Positions 9,886-20,510 of a stretch of DNA of 64,000 nucleotides are shown piece by piece. Numbering within the stretch: position 1 is the first letter of the stretch; each line of letters begins with the position of its first letter. A program made the position numbers and the translations under genes. Source of the stretch: Phialocephala subalpina (Eukaryota; Ascomycota; Leotiomycetes; Helotiales; Mollisiaceae); assembly GCA_900073065.1 (NCBI GenBank), contig FJOG01000027.1, positions 687,728-751,727 on the forward strand, written 5' to 3'. A model generated the notes under the pieces. The model ran no database searches. It saw nothing but the letters and a program-made list of their open reading frames with translations, and had not been told where the DNA came from.

Positions 9886-11658
9886 ATGCGCCTCTTGAAC
9901 GCCCGCACTCTGCGGCTGGAAGAGTTCTTCAACTCTCTTGATGGTAGACCTCATTACGTTATTCTCTCGCATACCTGGGGCAAAGACGAAGTCACCTTGG
10001 ATGACCTGCGTAACGGGGCTCCAGAAATGAAGAGAGGTTTCGCAAAACTCAAACTCACTTGCAAACAGGCATTAAGAGATGGGTACGAGTACGCCTGGAT
10101 TGACACTTGTTGTATCGACAAATCGAGCAGTTCCGAGCTATCTGAAGCCATAAATTCTATGTTTCAGTGGTACCGTCTATCAAAAATCTGCTACGCTTAT
10201 CTCGAAGATGTTAGTGTGGAGGACTTGGCGAAATGCCACGTTCCAGACGACAACCATATGTCTTCAGATGAGGAAGGAGCATTTTATCAGTCAAAATTTG
10301 CCCAGAGCAGATGGTTTCAACGCGGCTGGACCTTGCAAGAATTGATTGCCCCTTCCCGCATCGAATTCTACAGCAGCGACTGGAATTACCTAGGATCGTC
10401 CTTGGAGCTTCTCAACGCCATAGTCATGGTCACGGGAATTACCAATACGGTTCTTAGCTCGGAAGAAAGTGTCAAGATGAGATCCTTACAAGAAGCAAGT
10501 ATTGCTCAGAGAATGTCTTGGGCTGCAAAACGGAAGACCACAAGAGTCGAGGATGAGGCTTATTGTTTGATGGGCATTTTTGGAGTCCATATACCACTGC
10601 TATATGGCGAGGGCCGCTCTGCATTTGTTCGACTGCAGGAAGAAATCATAAAGGCGTCAGCAGATCAGTCAATATTCGCATGGGAGTCATCTGGTCCGGA
10701 GCGAAGGCAGCTCTTAGCCCCTGATCCGTCATGTTTCCAGCATGCCGGAACCGTGATTCAGGTACAGCAACAGTCCGGCCAAGAACCCTTCTCGATGACG
10801 AATCTAGGCCTTAGTATTCGGATGCCAATTGCTGATGCTGCTTTGAATTCGTACAAGATTGGAATCCTTGCGTGTCGATATGCTAATGATATTAGCGGCC
10901 CGATCGCATTGGACTTAACAAGGGCTAGTACTGATGAGCATGGAGTTCAGTCCTTCTATATCTCCGATTTTGAATCTAGACGAACTAGCATGTTCGATCT
11001 GCAAATTGATCGGGTTGGTATTCCATCGAAAATGCCAATCATATTGCTCCGCCAGCCTCCTATAGACTCTTTATTCTCAACAAGCAAGCTCAACTTTCAT
11101 ACTGGCGGACTGGAGACACCAACTACTTTTGTTATCGATCATCCAGCTGTCATGCTGAAGGAGTTCTACCCATCAAGACATTGGACCAACAAGAGCTTCG
11201 AATCGCACAGCGGTTTCCTCGGTCAATACGAAAACCGGCATACTCTATGGCTTCCGATGCCCTTGAATATCGCGGCAGTTTTGTTAAATTGGCGAGGGTT
11301 TTCCATCATCGTAACATTCGGAATAAGAAAAAGGAACTGGCACAGAGAAGAGAAGCGCCCTTGGATTGATATTCATCAAGCTCAATCGGGTATGAGCCTG
11401 CGAGATTTTGTCCAGAATGCAGAGACACTGGGCAAATCGAGAGCAGCAAGCAAAAGGGGAATTATTAAAATTTCTGACGACTATCTTAATATGGAGATAG
11501 TCAGAAAGTCGATCATGAATGACGATGTATTTTTCATTAAGTTTAGCGTGGAGTCTAACTCTAAAAGCGACACTCTCTATGTTGGACCTGCCGACTCTCC
11601 GCAGGAAGAGCGGCTCTACCGTGCCTTAACCAGGGAAGCTATTCAGTGGCATGCTTAA
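9886..11658 (+). CDS. HET-domain protein (heterokaryon incompatibility type)
   Basis: Single-exon frame of 590 residues starting at the first ATG (MRLLNARTLRLEEF). The HET domain fills about residues 1-230: YVILSHTWG at 24-32, AWIDTCCIDKSSSSELSEAI, then RWFQRGWTLQELIAPSRIEF. Next comes the HET-E/HET-D-like block ending in RVEDEAYCLMGIFGVHIPLL YGEGRSAF. HET domains trigger cell death after fusion of genetically different hyphae; some are TIR-like. The C-terminal half (about 270-590) has no repeats, NACHT or WD40 that I can see, so the sensing part is unknown. No in-frame lesion is visible, unlike the other two HET copies in this window. The next frame starts 7 bases before the stop. Confidence 0.9.
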   Translation: MRLLNARTLRLEEFFNSLDGRPHYVILSHTWGKDEVTLDDLRNGAPEMKRGFAKLKLTCKQALRDGYEYAWIDTCCIDKSSSSELSEAINSMFQWYRLSKICYAYLEDVSVEDLAKCHVPDDNHMSSDEEGAFYQSKFAQSRWFQRGWTLQELIAPSRIEFYSSDWNYLGSSLELLNAIVMVTGITNTVLSSEESVKMRSLQEASIAQRMSWAAKRKTTRVEDEAYCLMGIFGVHIPLLYGEGRSAFVRLQEEIIKASADQSIFAWESSGPERRQLLAPDPSCFQHAGTVIQVQQQSGQEPFSMTNLGLSIRMPIADAALNSYKIGILACRYANDISGPIALDLTRASTDEHGVQSFYISDFESRRTSMFDLQIDRVGIPSKMPIILLRQPPIDSLFSTSKLNFHTGGLETPTTFVIDHPAVMLKEFYPSRHWTNKSFESHSGFLGQYENRHTLWLPMPLNIAAVLLNWRGFSIIVTFGIRKRNWHREEKRPWIDIHQAQSGMSLRDFVQNAETLGKSRAASKRGIIKISDDYLNMEIVRKSIMNDDVFFIKFSVESNSKSDTLYVGPADSPQEERLYRALTREAIQWHA

Positions 11659-12175
11659 CGTGCTTGGACCAGTTAATATAGCCAAAGGAATACGGCTCGA
11701 TTCTAAACCTTTTGTAGTAGCGCGCGGAGTTGAGGTATTAGGAGGTCGAAATTCCGTGTGCTTGAAAACTTGGGAAGATAAGAGTATTTTATATTGTCTG
11801 AGCAACGATAGCCGAGGACGCGCCCTCGGCTGTGGTTCGATCAGTGCTTACTCCACACTGGCTATAATCGCAAAACAAAGAGATGTGGTCTATGGGTTTG
11901 AGATTAATTGGCGTATAGAGACTGTGGTGAATAGTTTTATTTTAAATTTAGTTGATTTATATTGTGCTACATCAGATGGGGCGAGGCTGGCGAAGGTGAA
12001 ACGCGCGCACTTTAAAGGAATGCAAAACGAAATACCTCAGAAAACAAAGGACTTAACCTCAAGTTTCCGCGGTATTTCGTTCTGTGTTAATCCAGATATA
12101 AGCAAATCGCATTTACCCGTATCGTACGAGGGTTATCTAAACATCGCAAATGCCGCAGGGTGCAGGCAAGATTAA
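11651..12175 (+). CDS. Uncertain hypothetical protein (174 residues)
   Basis: Open frame overlapping the end of the HET gene by 8 bases. Composition is protein-like but nothing is recognised. An 11-bp inverted repeat (AACGAAATACC at about 12028 and GGTATTTCGTT at about 12073) lies inside it, which suits a non-coding hairpin or a small mobile element as well as a gene. It may equally be 3' untranslated sequence of the HET gene. Confidence 0.2.
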   Translation: MLNVLGPVNIAKGIRLDSKPFVVARGVEVLGGRNSVCLKTWEDKSILYCLSNDSRGRALGCGSISAYSTLAIIAKQRDVVYGFEINWRIETVVNSFILNLVDLYCATSDGARLAKVKRAHFKGMQNEIPQKTKDLTSSFRGISFCVNPDISKSHLPVSYEGYLNIANAAGCRQD

Positions 12176-13245
12176 GTACGATTTGAAACGTTTTAAAGCG
12201 CTTATAAGAGGCATAGGAAAAAACTACATATGCAGTTACTAGATTTACAGTAGATCCCTATGTGTAGGACAAGGCCTCATACTCTAGCTCGGGGACTAAC
12301 TCTTAATGGTCCTATAAGATGTAGCGCCTGCGTTCAAATTCCGTATCAGGGTGCGTCCAAGAGCTAAATTCGCTTTCGGTTTCCCAACGTACGAACAAAT
12401 ATCGTCTATGGTTTCATGAGCCGCCTAACCTTTAGGCAATGTCTTTTGTAGCTCTTCCAATGGCTACTTCTTAGACTTCGATACGGAATCTGCAGGTGGG
12501 ATAAGCGGTTTGTGCAAGAGGTTGAAACGAATCTCATCGTCAAATTTGGCAAGTAGGAGCTACATCAGACGAATCTCTTGCGTTTGTGCTCGGGGCTTGC
12601 TGTATTGATATGATAACATCTTCAATTCTGGATGAAGACTGCTTTCCGGGAAAGACTCGAGGGGGCATGAGTGAAATTCAAGCTCTGAGGCCGAGAGATA
12701 GAAAGAGAATCGGTACCATTGCGTTTGAGAAGGGATAGGACGTTCAACTTTCAGCGTCGACACAAGGAGGACTACTCAACAGCGAGCTGCACCGGGGTAG
12801 CACCAAGGCAGACTGCTGCCTTACAGCCTTGGATCTTCGAAACATACCTCGTCTTAGATAGGCCAGTCCCAATCCCCATCCAACCCCGGGACTGCTGCAC
12901 AAGTTAGTATCGCACAAGGCTGAGTCGGGCGTAGTAAACAAGTGTCGTCGTGTGATAGGTGTGATAGAAGCGGGCTGAAAGAGGGTAAGCCGTCGAACAA
13001 CAAAGCGAACGTAATCAAGATGTGGATCCTAAATGGATTAGGGGAGCGAGTTAAATGGGCGTGCAAATAACACTGAGGCCTGCAGAATACAGAGAGGAGG
13101 TGGTGGAATTGTTCAAGGATATCTATTTTTATGGGGATCCCTTTCTGGCTCCCTTTATATAGCGAGTCTCTGCACAAATTATGAAGAGCAAAGGCGAAGG
13201 TCTGAGGTGACAAAGGAGGAGTAGCAGCGAGAATCAAGAAATTGT
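12176..13245. other. Intergenic stretch
   Basis: Short open frames only, none convincing. A GTTCAAATTCC string near 12334 resembles a tRNA B box but no cloverleaf can be folded around it. Confidence 0.4.
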
Positions 13246-13424
13246 ATGGTATTGGTTCACTATAGGACTAAGAGAATTCAAATGGTACGGAAAGTAATTG
13301 GGCTCCCACAGGCGGGACCAGAAATTCCAATGACATCATACTTTACGCCACAGCCTCCTAGCCTCGAACATTCTAGAACACTAGGAAATCTGTGCAGTCA
13401 ATTCACAAACATGAAAGAGTCCTA

Positions 13425-13530
13425 CTATTATACAACAAGTTATTCAATAGTTAGTTGTGCAACGGATTGGAGTGCAACAAGTATTTATATGACAGGTAGT
13501 TGTACAACAAGTTATTCTATAGCACAGATA
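13425..13530. repeat. Imperfect direct repeat pair
   Basis: ACAACAAGTTATTCAATAG near 13433 recurs as ACAACAAGTTATTCTATAG near 13506, and GTAGTTGT/GTTAGTTGTGCAAC blocks lie between. It is located just downstream of the ERG6 stop codon, so it probably falls in its 3' untranslated or terminator region. Confidence 0.5.
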
Positions 13531-13653
13531 TCTAGTCTTTCTCGCTGCCCTCATGGTGACGCCGTCAACACCTGGGTTCGAGAAACTCGTCAGAACAAGG
13601 TGCGGTCTAGCAATCTTCTTGAAGCTTCCCATCTCTGTCCACACAACTCGCGC

Positions 13654-14926
13654 TCACTCCGGCTTCCTCGCAACCATCAAATACATCGGCGTGAACAACC
13701 GCTCCTTAGCGCCAAGCACAAGAGCATCACCCGCCTTCGCCATGCTCGCTGACGTCCTCGCTGTCCCCTTTGCAGCCAGCCCCAGAAACTCCATGCCGTT
13801 CAGCATGATCTCCACCGTTTTCCTCGCAAACTTCGTCATTCTGAAGATGGTGATGAAGTCCCAGACAGATCCCAGATATTGGAAATCTCCAGCCAGGGGG
13901 TAGTACCACGGCGTGTGGTCAGGCCTTGTCGCAAGATCTTCTGCATACTGGAGCTCGAGACCTGCAGCTGCGATGGCGGCGTGGGCTTCTTTGATGGAAA
14001 CCATGTTTGCGATGCCATCTCCTTGTTCGATGTCCAGACGAATGGATCTGTGGTGCGCATCGGTGGGATCGTATTCGTCCGTCATCAGCCACTCGTAGAC
14101 GCCGAATGTTCCACCGGGCTTGAGAACGCGGCGGATCTCAGAGTATACGCCTGCGAGACTCGGTGCGTGGACCGTGGCTTCGATTGCGTAGACGGCATCG
14201 AATGAGTTATCTGGGAATGGCATTTGCTAGTTCTGTTAGTTGCGGATCACAACTCGGATCTCTCACGCGCACCATAAAGTCACCCTTGACAAACTTGAGT
14301 TGGTCTGCCATGCCGCACAGCCCTGCAGCCCGAGTGGCTCTCTGGATCTGGTAGTCGTTGATGTTCAGTCCAGTGATGTGTGCATCTGCGAACTTCGCGA
14401 TTTCTCTGGCGGGTCCGCCAACGCCACAGCCTACGTCCAGCACCTTCATTCCTTTCTTCAGGCCAATTTGTGCGGCGAGGTAGTGCTCATGTCGTGCGAT
14501 GGCTTGGAGGAAAGGTTCGTTGGGTGCGAAACGACAGAAGTGGAAGCATTGGCCCCATGCTTCTTCGTAAAGACCAGTAGCAAGATCATAGTAGCTATTC
14601 AGAGTCAGCAAAGCTCCTCAGCTTTTTCAAAACAGTAGCATACTTTCTGGTTAGATTGGCATAGTCTTCTTTTCGTTCCTGGGGCTGTCAGCCTTTTCTT
14701 TGGCTGGGGCTTCGTCAGATATTACCAAGCGGTCCTTCTCAGTCTCGACTGTAGCATCTTTGTTGTCCCAGTGTTTGAAGTAAGCATCTGCTGCTACCGC
14801 TTGGGATTTGGAGTCCTTGTTCAACATTGCTAAGAAGGCAGACTTCTGAGCCGCTGACTTCCCATGCATGGCTTTGCTGAAAGCAGCATCGCGTTCATGA
14901 TCTTCTTTTGCAATAAATTGCGACAT
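13654..14926 (-). CDS. ERG6: Sterol 24-C-methyltransferase
   Basis: Adds the C24 methyl group in ergosterol synthesis, using S-adenosylmethionine. Four exons on the minus strand: 14726-14926, 14644-14678, 14273-14594 and 13654-14226, giving 376 residues (usual fungal length about 375-380). The start [13 protein letters not shown] is preferred to an upstream non-ATG extension. Splicing restores ..[32 protein letters not shown]. The family sterol signature is [11 protein letters not shown] (about 88-98), the SAM motif [10 protein letters not shown] is at 130-139, then [20 protein letters not shown] and [13 protein letters not shown]. Donors are GTAATA, GTATGC and GTGCGC, of which only the first is close to consensus. 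The 5' side is followed by about 400 bp of promoter-like sequence, then an AT block. Confidence 0.95.
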
Positions 14927-15449
14927 TTTGAGGAATTCGAAGTTGATGAAGATGGACTGGTCGGAGTAGACAAAGACGGCGAAGAATAATTGGAACAACT
15001 TGTCACCAGAGAATGATTGGGCTTCTTATATTGCAACAAAATTATTGCAGACCCGATATCAAACCTTCAAATTGGCAACTTTCTCGGCCCCCCCGCGACG
15101 CGTATTCGGGTTCAACGCCAACGACGATCATTGGTTTACTCCGTAGGGGTTAAGAAATACTTATGTCTAACCAAATCAATATGCGGAAAGCACACGCCAA
15201 TGTTGATAGATAATAGTTGCACGGGACCCTTGAAACAAATTGTCGAGGGGGTAACGCCACAAAAATCCAACCCGAATACGCCAGCAAATCAGGACCAGGG
15301 AGACAATGAAGGCGGAAATGGTCACGTTTCGATGCCAAGATATCTGGCGTGTTCGTGTTCGTGTTCGTTTCAGCGTTAAACGTGACCGCTTTTATTGAAC
15401 AATAGATGGTCAATGTTATTACCTTCCAATTAATACGGTAGACCCATAG
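14927..15449. promoter_or_regulatory. ERG6 upstream region
   Basis: No gene. This is the region where the ERG6 promoter must be; I cannot name a sterol regulatory site with confidence. Confidence 0.35.
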
Positions 15450-15800
15450 AAATACTAATTTCTAGCTTAGTAATTTTAGTTTATTAAATTTTATACTTTT
15501 TATTAAATTTTATTCTTTTTAATAATTATATTTTTATTAAATATTTTTTAAATTTGAAAATATTATATTTATTTTTATATTTTTATATTAATAAATTTAA
15601 TTATAATATTAATCAAATTATTATTATTAGTAATTTATCGAATTTCTACAAAAAAAAATTTATATTTATATAATTATTTAATAATTATAATATTGATTAT
15701 TAAATATTTTTCTTTAATAATATAAAGTTTAATTATATATTCGTAAAATGAAAACCAATTAATATAAATAATCATAGGGATTAGGTTTATTATTAATTGC
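15450..15800. repeat. AT-rich, RIP-like block
   Basis: A/T-dominated, no coding potential. It joins directly to the truncated secreted-protein frame on the minus strand. Confidence 0.7.
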
Positions 15801-15967
15801 GATACTATGTAATCATCAATTTTGGTGAGGTAGGCGGCAAAGTCGGGGGTTTGGGTTATGAGGAGTGGGCCGGGGGGGGGGGGGTTGCATATGGTGGATG
15901 TGTCTTGGGAGAGAGCGAGGACTGTGAGGGATATCCAGCATGTGGCTAGAGGGAGTGGTAGCCTCAT
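15800..15967 (-). pseudogene. Truncated small secreted protein (N-terminal piece)
   Basis: From an ATG at 15967 the frame gives a clear signal peptide (MRLPLPLATCWISLTVLALS) and then about 30 residues beginning QDTSTICNPPPPGP. It continues straight into the AT-rich block, where it degenerates to Ile/Tyr/Lys-rich nonsense. A run of 13 G on the plus strand (about 15872-15884) encodes the PPPP. I infer a gene interrupted by the repeat; the family is unknown. Confidence 0.4.
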
Positions 15968-16507
15968 TTGATGGAGAGATTTGGGAGAGCGATTTGTGGG
16001 CTTCTTTGGTCGGAAGCGTGTTGACCTCAACCGCTCGACGATTGCCAGTCGAGGATAAGCGGTGTCCAATCATGAAATGACATTCGGCTGGATAAAACAA
16101 ATCAAGGCTCCTTGCATGCCTCAGCTGACCTCCTGTGCTGCTTTGAGCGACGTGGCGTATTGTTTCTCAAGCCCCAGTGTGCTTTGAACCATAGCCAATC
16201 ACTTGCATTGAAAAGAATCTTCGAACTTCATTTTGGATGAGATCGTCAAGCATCTCAACTTGCTTCAGACTCACTTGAGTCTTTCCAACTATCCGCATCG
16301 TCTCCGAATCGTAGTGCCAAGTACTCGCTAGAACCCCTTTCGGTGCAAATCTACTCCATTTGTCAAAGCCTATTCTGGTACTGTCTTTTCAATGTTGTTG
16401 GTATCTATCCGAAGTCCGAACCCATTTTGAATCCCACTAAACGCCAATTACCTACGTTAGGGTCATCCAATCATAACATCTCTCTCTCTATCTCACTCCT
16501 CGTACAT
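15968..16507. other. Intergenic stretch
   Basis: No gene seen. Holds the promoter side of the truncated secreted gene and the 3' side of the next gene. Confidence 0.35.
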
Positions 16508-19500
16508 CTACTCCGTCTCAGTATCGTTTCCTTCATCCTCGCCCTCATCATCCTCATCCCCCAACAAATCATAATCAGCGTCATCCTCTTCAGAAGAATT
16601 CATGAAATCATCCATGACGAAGTCAGCCTCCTTCTCCTTGCCCTTTCCCTTATCTTCCTCCTTGCCCTTTCCTTTGTCCTCCTTGGTACGGACCGGAAGC
16701 GAAGTCGCGAGTGAAGTTGGGAAGTCCTCTTCGGCGACGACGAGACGGCGATCGATGTGATCCTCTGAATAGCCATCTTCAACTCCAAGACTGCTGTTGA
16801 GATCTACAGTTGAGAGAGAAGCGCGATCGATCTCGACACCAGTTCCACCCATCTCTCTATCGCCCATTTCCGTACCGAAACTCTCACTGCAGCCATCCCA
16901 GGAGTCGGCCACGGAAGCAGCGCGAGAACCCATCGTAGAGTCACCGCCCAACGTAGAACCAGTGTGGAAGCTTGGACCCGGACCAATAGGACCTTTTGCC
17001 GCAGGTGGAATCGCGTCCTCGAAAACACCACCAGATCCATCGTCCAGACCACCAGCATAGAGGGGGAGGAATTTGTATTCGTCATCTGAGAGGCACAGAA
17101 GGGTGTCACAGGTAACGGACCAGTCATTCTCAGAGCGATCGAGCATCTTAGATGCGATAGCGCCGATATGTGAATCGATGTTCCGGAAAAAGGTGGTGAG
17201 GGAGAAGAATGGGGAGGTGGGGTGGATGAGTTCGTCAGGCGGGAGTGTGGGGGGTTGTAGGTGTCGGGATAGGTTGGCGAAGGGGATGTAATCCTTCATT
17301 GTTGGGACTGAGAAAGAGAAATTGGCTTTGTTGCTGGTTGGTTGCTTGGTGCTGGAAGGAGAGTCGGTGTATGTTGTCGGATGGAGAGCGGCGACGAGGA
17401 GATCTGGAAGTGTTGGAGAGTAGGAGTCGGAGTCGGCGTTATGATCATCGGATTTGCTGTTCCAGAAGTCTGCTTCCTTCTTGAAAGATGGGTCTGATGG
17501 CGGGTGAAGGGACCAATCGTCAAGTTGTTGTGAGACGGATGAGACAGTGGGTTTGATGACAGGATCTCTGGGCTCAGGAGGGTAGGCGCCGTTGTTAAAC
17601 TTGTCAGTCTTGATGGCATCAAATGCTTGCTGATTGACGATCTTGGTGAGTTGGACCAGATGATACATGGTGACTCTTCTGATTCCGTTGGTGTCGGCAA
17701 TATTATGGTTGATGTCATAGAAAGGATGATTGGCTGGAAGATAGTCTCGAATCAGGTTGGTAGTGCAATGAAGGCTCCAATCAAGGTTTCGCATGATCTC
17801 CCAGAAAAAGCAGGTCAAAAGTCGTTCCTTGTCGCGAAGGCCATTATAAGCGACTCTGGACGGTCCACCAAGGGTCTGGCATGCTTCTAGCACACGGTGC
17901 TCATTGAAGCGCTTTAGCTGGTGGCCTTCGAGTTCAGCAATGAAGCACCACAGAAGCCTGCCTCGAACATAGTGAACCAACTCATTGTCCAGCGCAAGGA
18001 TAGCCTGCTGACGTTTGGAAGAGAGACCACCGTCAATGGCAGCATAATGCGCGGTCATTCGCTTCAGCTTGCCGTACTCTTGCAGGTCACGGAGCCAGTC
18101 CATAGTAGGATCAAGGAGCTCAGAGGCAACGGCGTCGATGCGAGCAGCGAACGTTTCACCCGCGTGTTGAATGGTGTTCAAGGTGTCCTCGTCGACGAAT
18201 TCGCGGTGTCGGTAAAATCGAGTCATTCCTGCTCCATAGCCACGAACCTTCTTCTCATCATCGCGGTACCCGGGAAAGTGATGGTAGGTACTAATCCTAA
18301 GAGCTTGTTCGGAGACGAGCACAGAGAAGGCGGTACGAACGAGGCGAGGGCTTTTGAGCATCATGCCCATTCGGAGACATGCTTCGGGACATGTTTCGAT
18401 GATTCGACAATTTGGATCAGCCCAAACCCACGTGAAGACAAAATCCATGACAGTAGAGGTGCAATCGAAGTGCTTGGCAAGGACGGCGAGAGTCCAAACC
18501 TTGGGAGCTGAGTCGAGTCGAGGATCCTTGCCTTCAATTACTTGAAGAAGTCGCTCGATGCCGGTTCTATGTCTGATAGGATCGTAATCGAGGGACTCTG
18601 GCTCCGGCGGATTGGTCTTATCGACCTTCGAGTTGGGGGGAGGAGTAACAACTGTAATGCCGTTGACGACAGAGGTCACTTTCTGGGCGGTAACACTAGG
18701 CTCGTCCTCCTCGATGTTGATTTCAGACTTTCTGTCCCAAGATGGGGTATGAGTCTCATCCTTTCCGCCCACAAGAGTGGTAGCAATGCCAACACGACCT
18801 GCAGCATGATGCCAAAGCAAAAGTCCAGTGGGGCAAGACAGCTCAGCCGTCAATGCAAGAGCATCATCGCCTTCCTCTGGAGGTGTCAAGTCAAGCACAT
18901 ACTTAATGCCAGTGGGCAGCTGGCTACCAACGAGACCATTTCGTCGCTTGGCACGATGTTGTTCCCACTGCTCGAGAAGCAGCTTCTTGAAAACGGAGGA
19001 ATCTGTTGCGAGAAGCTTCTCAGAATGAACGCGATGTCGAGTTCGAATCTCGAAGCCGGTGGCATCATAGACCTTTTGTTTATTTGGGTAGTTGATGATG
19101 ACAAGAGTGTCACCTTCCTGGAGGAGAGACTTGCTGTAGTTGACTGAATGATTGTCGCGCGCCAAGAGCGTCTCATTTTTCTTGTTCTTTTGATTTGGAG
19201 ATTGTGGTTGGGACGGTGGGTTGTTGCCGAAGGCGCGGATGACAGGAGCTCCCTCTGCGCGGTCAAAATTGCCGTCGAGGTTGCGGTCTGTGGTGAGGAG
19301 GTCAGTAGGTATGAACCACGGGGGAGAGTGACACATACCCCAACCATTGGCAACCGGCGCAAGGTCCATCATGGCAGCGATATTTTCCTCTGGGATTTCC
19401 ATCTCCTGTCACGTCAGTCAGTAGTAAAGATTGTGCTGTATTTTGCTACACGTACCTGTACGGAGGACGTGTCAGACTGGAAGGACTGTCAGTACAGTAG

Positions 19501-19548
19501 ACGAAACAGAATGGGAAGGAGCAAACGCAATCTTACATAGACACTCAT
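16508..19548 (-). CDS. Conserved fungal hypothetical protein (about 962 residues)
   Basis: Four exons: 19537-19548 (MSVY), 19456-19485, 19339-19405 and 16508-19287. All join in phase to give MSVYSFQSDTSSVQEMEIPE at the start. The 51-nt intron 19288-19338 (donor GTATGT, CTACTGAC branch-like site, CACAG acceptor) is a multiple of three with no stop, so a retained form with 17 more residues is also open. About 100-230 holds a core (VHSEKLLATDSSVFKKLLLE, GIKYVLDLTPPEEGDDALAL, ELSCPTG) and then RHRTGIERLLQVIEGKDPRL-DSAPKVWTLAVLAKHF. I recognise this as a family common in filamentous ascomycetes, often carried as hypothetical. The C-terminus is strongly acidic with a KGKGKEEDKGKGKE low-complexity stretch. 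No membrane segment or signal peptide. Function unknown. Confidence 0.85.
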
Positions 19549-20510
19549 GTTTGCTAAACGTGAATTGACGTGACCAAATGACAAAGTAAAGTTACAAACA
19601 ACGTGATCGTGTGCTAAAAGGTTCGTCTACAGGTTTAATCGTCTTCGAAGGTTATATTATCAGAAGGTTTGAAGGGAAAAGGTGGTGAAGTATGGCAAGG
19701 CTGAGGTGAATCAGGCAACGATCCAGCTAGTGGAGCAGTTACCAGCCTGACAGAATCTGGTACACCTTTGAAGATTAGGCCACAGCGTCGAGAACGTGTG
19801 AGCTCAAAGATGATGGGAATTGAAGGGAAGAAGAACGTGTAGAGACGTGTAGAGACGTGTAAAAGAAGACCTTGGAGGTTGAATTGTCGAGAATGCAAGG
19901 ACGTGGGCTAAGCCTTACGCGGCTGCCTGAGATTCCCAGACCTGCAGGTGCTGAGCCACGTTTCTACCTCGCCCCCATGACCTCGCTGCATCGAGTTTAG
20001 TGCACGACTCATAGGGCTGGACACTAGTCACATGACGCATTTCACGTCAATTCTGAGTCGTTTCAGCCACACTTTTCTGCACTTGCAACAACAACATCTA
20101 CAAGCTTTGGATGGCTGTCGGAATGGAAATATCTGCGCAATTCAGAAGAGAAGTATGAAAAGCGAAGAGAAATGAGTTGGGTGCACGGTTCAGGCGCTAT
20201 AAGTTTGTCGACCATGTGACGCGGCCGCTCTATTATGGCGGCCCTCCCGTTCTTTGTCTGTTCTTCCCTACCTCCCCTTTCACAGACAATAGTGCAATGG
20301 CTTTCGTGTTCCTTCGCAGTCGAAATTGACCAAAATATGTTTTGAATGATCCTGAGCATTGTTTCTCTTCCAGGAGCAGAGCTGCTGCTCAAGATCCGAT
20401 GCAAGGCATCAAGGATGACTGCTTCCGCACGATTTCCCCCTCATCTCTTCATCGCTTCAAGCAGCTCATCGGTATTTTCTTAGAAATTCGCGTGTCAACT
20501 CGCCAACGAG
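19549..20510. promoter_or_regulatory. Divergent intergenic region
   Basis: Lies between two divergent genes, so it contains both promoters. A short tandem repeat of ACGTGTAGAG (three units, about 19831-19862) is the only structure noted. Confidence 0.4.

Noticed and set aside
12270..12360. GTTCAAATTCC with an upstream TAGCTCGGGGA, like tRNA box B and box A
   Set aside because: The stems do not pair and no anticodon arm or acceptor stem can be formed.
13444..13644. Repetitive ORF downstream of ERG6
   Set aside because: It is the direct-repeat region read as protein; no support for coding.
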